From JANXSD01 sp038206385 (GTDB lineage Bacteria; Bacteroidota; Bacteroidia; AKYH767-A; OLB10), in NCBI GenBank assembly GCA_038206385.1, contig JBBRAW010000034.1, forward strand, positions 1 to 29,065: a stretch of 29,065 nucleotides of DNA, given 5' to 3'. Under the pieces are notes generated by a model. It was given only the letters and a program-made list of their open reading frames with translations. It searched no databases and was not told where the DNA came from. A program made the translations under genes and the position numbers. Shown here piece by piece: positions 24,507 through 29,065 of this stretch; within the stretch, counting starts at the first letter, position 1, and the number at the start of each line of letters is the position of its first letter.

Positions 24507-26612
24507 ATGAAATTATCGAAAAAATCAGGGCTTCTCTTTGCCATGATGACATTACTTCTCCTGTTATCAGGCAGCTATTCATCATTTTCAAATACTCCGC
24601 AAATTGAACGTCCTGTTAAATGGAGTTTCACGATTGAGCAAAAAGGCAAGGAGGCTACATTATTACTCAAAGCGAAAATCGATAAGCCTTGGCATTTATA
24701 TTCTCAGGATATTGGTCCGGGAGGTCCGATACCTACTTCTTTTAAATTTACTACTAATGCTAATTATAGTTTAGTAGGAAAAGTTACGGAACCAAAGGCG
24801 GAAGAAATTATGGATCCGAACTTCGACATGAAAGTGAAGTTTTTTGAAGAGTCGGTAATTTTTAAGCAAAAAATAAAACTCAATTCTGATAAAGCATTTA
24901 AGATAGAAGGCTCGCTAGAATTTATGTCGTGCAACGACAAGATGTGTTTGCCTCCTGATGAAGTTGAATTTAGTTTTGCTGTTACAGGAAATAAAGTAGA
25001 TGTTGTAACAAATGTTGAAAACAATACTACAAAAGCACCTGAGAAAATAATTAAGATTGATTCAACTGTAAAAATTCTTATCAATGGAAACGATACTGTT
25101 GTTCAAACATCAAGTTCAATTCCACCATCAACTATTATTAGTGGAAAAATTCCTGAGCCGAGTGCTGATACAAAAAATTTAGAATCAGGATGTGGCGAAG
25201 GTGCTGGAAAAGCAAATGCAGATCTTTCAATACTCGGAATATTTTTAGCAGGAATGGTTGGTGGATTTTTAGCACTTCTAACGCCTTGTGTTTTTCCAAT
25301 GATTCCGCTAACAGTAAGTTTCTTTACCAAACGTAGTCCTACACGAAAGAAAGGTTTAGCGAATGCATTAATTTATGCAGCATCAATAATATTAATTTAT
25401 GTTACATTAGGATTTATCATCACCGTAACATTAGGTTCTGATAAATTAAATGAGATGGCGAGTTCTGCTTTCTTCAATATTTTATTCTTTGTGATCTTCT
25501 TTATTTTTTCACTTTCATTCTTTGGAGCATTCGAAATTACGTTGCCGAGTTCATGGGTAAACAAAGCAGATTCAGCATCTGATAAAGGTGGACTTATTGG
25601 AATATTTTTCATGGCATTCACATTAAGTTTAGTTTCATTTTCTTGCACAGGACCAATTATAGGAACGTTATTAGTTGAAGCGGCACATGGGCGAAGTTAT
25701 CTCGGTCCAATTGCGGGGATGACAGGATTTTCATTTGCATTAGCATTACCGTTTGCATTGTTCGCAATGTTTCCTGGATGGTTAAATTCATTACCAAAAT
25801 CTGGTGGATGGTTGAATTCAGTAAAAGTTACATTAGGATTTTTGGAGTTAGCATTAGCAATGAAATTCCTATCCAATGTCGACCTTGCATATCATTGGGG
25901 AATTTTAAAGCGCGAATTATTTATCTCGATATGGATTGTCATTTTTGGATTGATGGGATTATATCTTATCGGAAAAATTCGATTCTCACATGACAGTGAA
26001 ACAAAACATGTAAGTATAGGAAGATTGATTTCAGGAATATTAGCATTAACATTTATGATCTATTTAATTCCAGGATTATGGGGTGCTCCATTACGAATGA
26101 TTAGCGGATTTCCTCCTCCTGAATTTTATAAAGAATGGGTTCAACCTGGAGAAAAAAATGGAGGTGATTGTCCGCACAATTTAAATTGTTACCACGACTA
26201 TGAAGCAGGGATGGAATACGCACGACAAACTGGCAAACCTGTAATGATTGATTTTACAGGATGGAGTTGTGTGAATTGTCGTAAGATGGAAGATAATGTT
26301 TGGTCGCAACCATCTGTATTGAAAAAATTAACAAACGATTATGTTTTAATTTCACTGTATGTTGATGATAAAACACCATTGCCATTTGAACAACAATATG
26401 TAAGTCCTTTCTCTGGTAAGAAAATTAAAACAACAGGAAATAGATGGAGTGATTTACAAAGTAAAATTTTTCAAACAAACTCACAACCCTATTATGTATT
26501 GTTAGATCACAATGGAAAATTACTTGCTAATCCAAGAGGATATACTCCAGATGTTGATACTTACTCGAAATTTTTAGATGAAGGGATGTGTAGGTTTAGG
26601 AAAAGAAATTAA
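24507..26612 (+). CDS. dsbD: Thiol:disulfide interchange protein DsbD
   Basis: It carries electrons from cytoplasmic thioredoxin across the inner membrane to reduce periplasmic disulfides. Length is 701 residues. A signal segment (1-29) leads to the periplasmic alpha domain with C142/C147 in MSCNDKMCLPP. Next come the eight-helix membrane domain (about 240-525), with C261 in TPCVFPMIP and C380 in SFSCTGPI, and the C-terminal thioredoxin-like domain with the C588-V-N-C591 site (FTGWSCVNCRKMEDNVW). All three cysteine pairs are present, so it should be functional. CVNC differs from the enterobacterial CVAC but is usual in Bacteroidota. It is probably transcribed alone. Confidence 0.95.
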   Translation: MKLSKKSGLLFAMMTLLLLLSGSYSSFSNTPQIERPVKWSFTIEQKGKEATLLLKAKIDKPWHLYSQDIGPGGPIPTSFKFTTNANYSLVGKVTEPKAEEIMDPNFDMKVKFFEESVIFKQKIKLNSDKAFKIEGSLEFMSCNDKMCLPPDEVEFSFAVTGNKVDVVTNVENNTTKAPEKIIKIDSTVKILINGNDTVVQTSSSIPPSTIISGKIPEPSADTKNLESGCGEGAGKANADLSILGIFLAGMVGGFLALLTPCVFPMIPLTVSFFTKRSPTRKKGLANALIYAASIILIYVTLGFIITVTLGSDKLNEMASSAFFNILFFVIFFIFSLSFFGAFEITLPSSWVNKADSASDKGGLIGIFFMAFTLSLVSFSCTGPIIGTLLVEAAHGRSYLGPIAGMTGFSFALALPFALFAMFPGWLNSLPKSGGWLNSVKVTLGFLELALAMKFLSNVDLAYHWGILKRELFISIWIVIFGLMGLYLIGKIRFSHDSETKHVSIGRLISGILALTFMIYLIPGLWGAPLRMISGFPPPEFYKEWVQPGEKNGGDCPHNLNCYHDYEAGMEYARQTGKPVMIDFTGWSCVNCRKMEDNVWSQPSVLKKLTNDYVLISLYVDDKTPLPFEQQYVSPFSGKKIKTTGNRWSDLQSKIFQTNSQPYYVLLDHNGKLLANPRGYTPDVDTYSKFLDEGMCRFRKRN

Positions 26613-26613
26613 A

Positions 26614-26632
26614 AATTACGAATTACGAATTA
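26614..26632. repeat. Tandem heptanucleotide AATTACG, about 2.7 copies
   Basis: AATTACG repeats head to tail two full times plus AATTA, directly after the dsbD stop codon, in the 46-bp gap before the convergent nhaA gene. No terminator stem is obvious there. Confidence 0.55.
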
Positions 26633-26658
26633 ATAACGACGCAATTCTGAATTTATTC

Positions 26659-27837
26659 TTACTCCACATTAATTCTCTTTATCAAAACAAATCCAATTAC
26701 ACCAGAAAAGAAAGATGCAATGAGGATAGCTATTTTTGATAAATCTTGTTGCTCTGGATGTTTGAAGGCAAGCATTGAAATAAATATCGACATCGTAAAT
26801 CCGATTCCACCTAATACTCCGGCACCAAAAATATGACGCCAATTTACAGAAGTTGGTAACGCTGCTATTTTAGTTTTAACTGCCAACCAACTGAAAAAAG
26901 TTATCCCAATTGGCTTACCAATAAATAATCCAAACATGACACCCAATGATAAACCAGCAGTTAGTTTAGATAAAATATTTCCTTCAATTACCAGAGCTGT
27001 ATTTGCTAATGCGAAGAGAGGAAGGATGACAATATTTACAACTCCATGTAAACTATTTTCCAAACGTTCTAATGGAGAAACTTTGTAGCCTTTTTTTTCA
27101 TTCTTCGAAATATCAAGTGGAATAAAAAATGCTAAAACAATACCGGCAATTGTTGCATGCACTCCTGATTTGAGTACACAATACCAAAGTACAATTCCGG
27201 TGATACTATAAAATAGCAAATATTGATTTCGAGTTTTATTTAAAAAGAATAAAATAGCAACAGGTACTAATGCAATTAACAAATAATTGAAATTTAAATC
27301 GCTTGTATAAAAAAAAGCAATAACTAATATGGCCCCGAGATCATCAATGATTGCTAATGCGGTGAGAAATATTTTCAGACCTATTGGTACTTTATTTCCA
27401 ACCATAGCAAGTATTGCCAAGGCAAATGCAATATCCGTAGCCATAGGAACTCCCCAGCCGTTTGATGTATTTGTTCCTGCGTTAAAGCAATTGTAAATTA
27501 ATGCAGGAATCAACATCCCTCCTATCGCCGCAATAAATGGCAACATCGATTTCGAACGAGTAGATAATTCTCCAACTAATAATTCGCGTTTTATCTCTAA
27601 GCCAACTAACAAGAAAAAAATTGCCATCAATCCATCGTTTATCCAATGTCCGATGCTTTCATTGAGATGAATTACACCGAATTCAAATCCAAAATGATGT
27701 TCGAAAATTTCAAGGTAACTTACACCCCATGAACTATTAGCAAGTAGTAAAGAAATCACTGTAACGGTGATTAAGATAACACCACTTGATAAGAGATAAC
27801 GAAGAAACTGTTGAATGCCAGAAGTGATTCGTTGCAT
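26659..27837 (-). CDS. nhaA: Na+/H+ antiporter NhaA
   Basis: This inner-membrane antiporter expels Na+ in exchange for protons, for pH and salt balance. It has 392 residues from the ATG at 27837 and about 12 membrane helices. It contains FFLLVGLEIKRELLVGEL, ATDIAFALAIL and the paired aspartates in ALAIIDDLGAILVIA that carry Na+ and protons. Near the end is HIFGAGVLGGIGFTMSIFI. An upstream in-frame TTG at 27858 would lengthen it by seven residues, but a TATTTTTG box (27863-27856) overlaps that codon, which favours 27837. It is divergent from the DedA-like gene. Confidence 0.94.
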   Translation of the reverse strand: MQRITSGIQQFLRYLLSSGVILITVTVISLLLANSSWGVSYLEIFEHHFGFEFGVIHLNESIGHWINDGLMAIFFLLVGLEIKRELLVGELSTRSKSMLPFIAAIGGMLIPALIYNCFNAGTNTSNGWGVPMATDIAFALAILAMVGNKVPIGLKIFLTALAIIDDLGAILVIAFFYTSDLNFNYLLIALVPVAILFFLNKTRNQYLLFYSITGIVLWYCVLKSGVHATIAGIVLAFFIPLDISKNEKKGYKVSPLERLENSLHGVVNIVILPLFALANTALVIEGNILSKLTAGLSLGVMFGLFIGKPIGITFFSWLAVKTKIAALPTSVNWRHIFGAGVLGGIGFTMSIFISMLAFKHPEQQDLSKIAILIASFFSGVIGFVLIKRINVE

Positions 27838-27855
27838 GTGAAAATATTGAGAATT

Positions 27856-27863
27856 CAAAAATA
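27856..27863 (-). promoter_or_regulatory. Possible -7 box of nhaA
   Basis: On the minus strand this reads TATTTTTG, an exact TAnnTTTG match, 18 bp before the chosen ATG. No clear -33 box is visible. Confidence 0.35.
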
Positions 27864-28099
27864 GTTGTTTTATTTCTTTCTTTTCGATTAAACATTGAAC
27901 ATAGTTGAATAAGTGGTATTTTCACTTCCACAATCCCTTTAATTTAGAAGGGTAGAATGGTATGCAATTTTTATAGCATAAATAAATTTCAAATAATTTA
28001 AAATTCGTACTTCGCAATAAATTTGAAAATCTGTTGCTTCTCTTAAACCACCTACAAATAATTCTTACCTTGTGTGAGTAGTAAATTTTATTAAAATAT

Positions 28100-28693
28100 A
28101 TGTGGTCAAAATATTTATTGGTTTTTGCATCTGCGATGGTCGTAGATATCGTTCCGCTTCCATTACCTCCCGCATTTGTAATCATGATCTTCTTACAGAT
28201 TTATTTCAAACTTGATGTCTGGACGGTAATTTTTGTTGGTGTTGCGGGCTCCATCCTTGGGAGATATATTCTTACACTTTATATCCCGAAAGTTGCTGGT
28301 AAAATATTTAATCCTGCAAAGAACGAAGACGTTCAATACCTAGGAAAAAAATTGAAGGAGAAAGGATGGAGGAGTCAGTTGGCGATTCTTACATATTCGC
28401 TTTTGCCTTTACCAACAACACCACTTTTTATTGCAGGAGGAATGGCTAAAATGAGACCATTCTTTATCATTCCGGCTTTCTTTGTAGGTAAATTCATCAG
28501 TGATGCAATTGCGGTGTTGGGTGGAAAATATGCAGCAGAAAACACTCCAAGTATTTTAGAAGGCGCTGTCTCTTGGAAATCAATTTTAGGAATCGCTATC
28601 GGACTTTTACTGATCTCTGCCCTCCTATTTATCGATTGGAGAACATTAGTGCAACAGAAAAAATTTAAGATTAATTTTAAGATATGGAAGTGA
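28100..28693 (+). CDS. DedA/VTT-like small membrane protein
   Basis: This 197-residue polytopic membrane protein has about five or six hydrophobic segments. It carries PLPLPPAFVIMIF near the start, GVAGSILGRYILTLYIPK, a charged loop (about 70-95) and the re-entrant YSLLPLPTTPLFIAGGMAKM. The last resembles the proline- and glycine-containing loops of VTT/DedA family proteins, which act as lipid (undecaprenyl phosphate or phosphatidylethanolamine) flippases. The match is moderate, so I call it only DedA-like. It is divergent from nhaA, with a 262-bp gap and no obvious terminator downstream. Confidence 0.6.
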   Translation: MWSKYLLVFASAMVVDIVPLPLPPAFVIMIFLQIYFKLDVWTVIFVGVAGSILGRYILTLYIPKVAGKIFNPAKNEDVQYLGKKLKEKGWRSQLAILTYSLLPLPTTPLFIAGGMAKMRPFFIIPAFFVGKFISDAIAVLGGKYAAENTPSILEGAVSWKSILGIAIGLLLISALLFIDWRTLVQQKKFKINFKIWK

Positions 28694-28764
28694 TTTTATT
28701 TTTAATAAATGTTTAATTTGTAAAGAAATAGTTGATCTAAATTTTCCTTAGTTTACTAGTGTAG

Positions 28765-29062
28765 ATATTACGTATCGCAATCCAATGTCCATATCGAGGA
28801 GGAAGGGCGGTTTACCAAGCCAGATCATTTATTGCCCTAATTAACGATACAATAGATTACGATGACAATGCAGTTTGTTTCCAAAATGGTATCTTTAGGG
28901 TAGCATATCCGTCGAAGCCGTACTATACTTAAAAAGGAATTTGAAATTTATCAAAGAACTGAAATTATTAATACTGAGAACATCGCTTCTGGACTTTACA
29001 TTATGACCATTATACCCGAAGATGGCTCTAAAATTTCTCAAAAATTTATTATTCAACATTAA
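28765..29062 (+). pseudogene. Decayed 3' end of a T9SS cargo gene, in two frames
   Basis: Two open stretches without start codons lie in different frames. The first (28765-28932) reads ILRIAIQCPYRGGRAVYQAR, then SFIALINDTIDYDDNAVC and a stop. It has the compact, conserved look of a real protein segment. The second (28904-29062) ends with NTENIASGLYIMTIIPEDGS and then KFIIQH, the closing half of a T9SS type A sorting domain. The usual YPNPA start of that domain is missing, so both a frameshift and an internal deletion are likely. The window ends 3 bp after the stop. Nothing gene-like lies between 28694 and 28764. Confidence 0.55.
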
Positions 29063-29065
29063 ATG

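Noticed and set aside
27838..27858. TTG start for NhaA
   Set aside because: An ATG seven codons downstream fits the family start better and the TTG overlaps a likely -7 box.

Overview
The window is AT-rich DNA from a member of the Bacteroidota. The evidence is threefold. Several large proteins carry signal peptides plus C-terminal domains of the type IX secretion system (T9SS) kind. There is a gliding-motility lipoprotein gene (gldD), and a tiny basic AURKAIP1/COX24-like ribosomal protein of the sort found in this phylum. Several genes have upstream boxes matching the phylum's promoter consensus (TTTG at -33, TAnnTTTG at -7). I cannot name the genus.

Layout. (1) 1-2100: a secreted repeat protein on the minus strand whose T9SS tail is cut short, with an orphan T9SS tail lying just before its start codon. 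(2) 2108-7027: aspartate-semialdehyde dehydrogenase, then a large lamin-tail-domain surface protein and a PorG/DUF6089-like outer-membrane barrel. (3) 7028-10173: a VPS10/BNR-propeller T9SS cargo protein flanked by non-coding stretches. (4) 10174-15708: a core housekeeping block. On the minus strand it holds HU, a TPR membrane protein, the mini ribosomal protein and RNase E/G. On the plus strand it holds mutY, ssb and gldD. (5) 15709-19430: two secreted proteins. The first has a G8 tract in its leader that decides whether an upstream ATG can be read into its signal peptide. The second is a paralogue of the first gene in the window, with an intact T9SS tail. (6) 19456-23682: an esterase-like hydrolase, a GNAT acetyltransferase, aspartate kinase, heme A synthase and a YfiT/DinB-like protein. 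(7) 23683-29065: a truncated KilA-N remnant holding a 30-bp perfect palindrome, DsbD, NhaA, a DedA/VTT-like membrane protein, and at the right edge a decayed 3' end of another T9SS cargo gene.

How the genes relate. Aspartate kinase and aspartate-semialdehyde dehydrogenase are the first two steps from aspartate to lysine, threonine and methionine, although they sit about 18 kb apart. GldD and the PorG-like barrel are probable T9SS parts, and the secreted proteins are probable cargo. MutY, SSB and HU serve DNA repair and chromosome upkeep. CtaA serves cytochrome oxidase assembly and DsbD serves periplasmic thiol chemistry.

Most of the window is ordinary core genome. The parts worth a second look are the poly-G switch-like leader at 15992-15999, the cut and orphan T9SS tails at both ends, the KilA-N fragment with its palindrome, and two strong RNA-like hairpins. 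I saw no CRISPR array, intact insertion sequence, rRNA or convincing tRNA.
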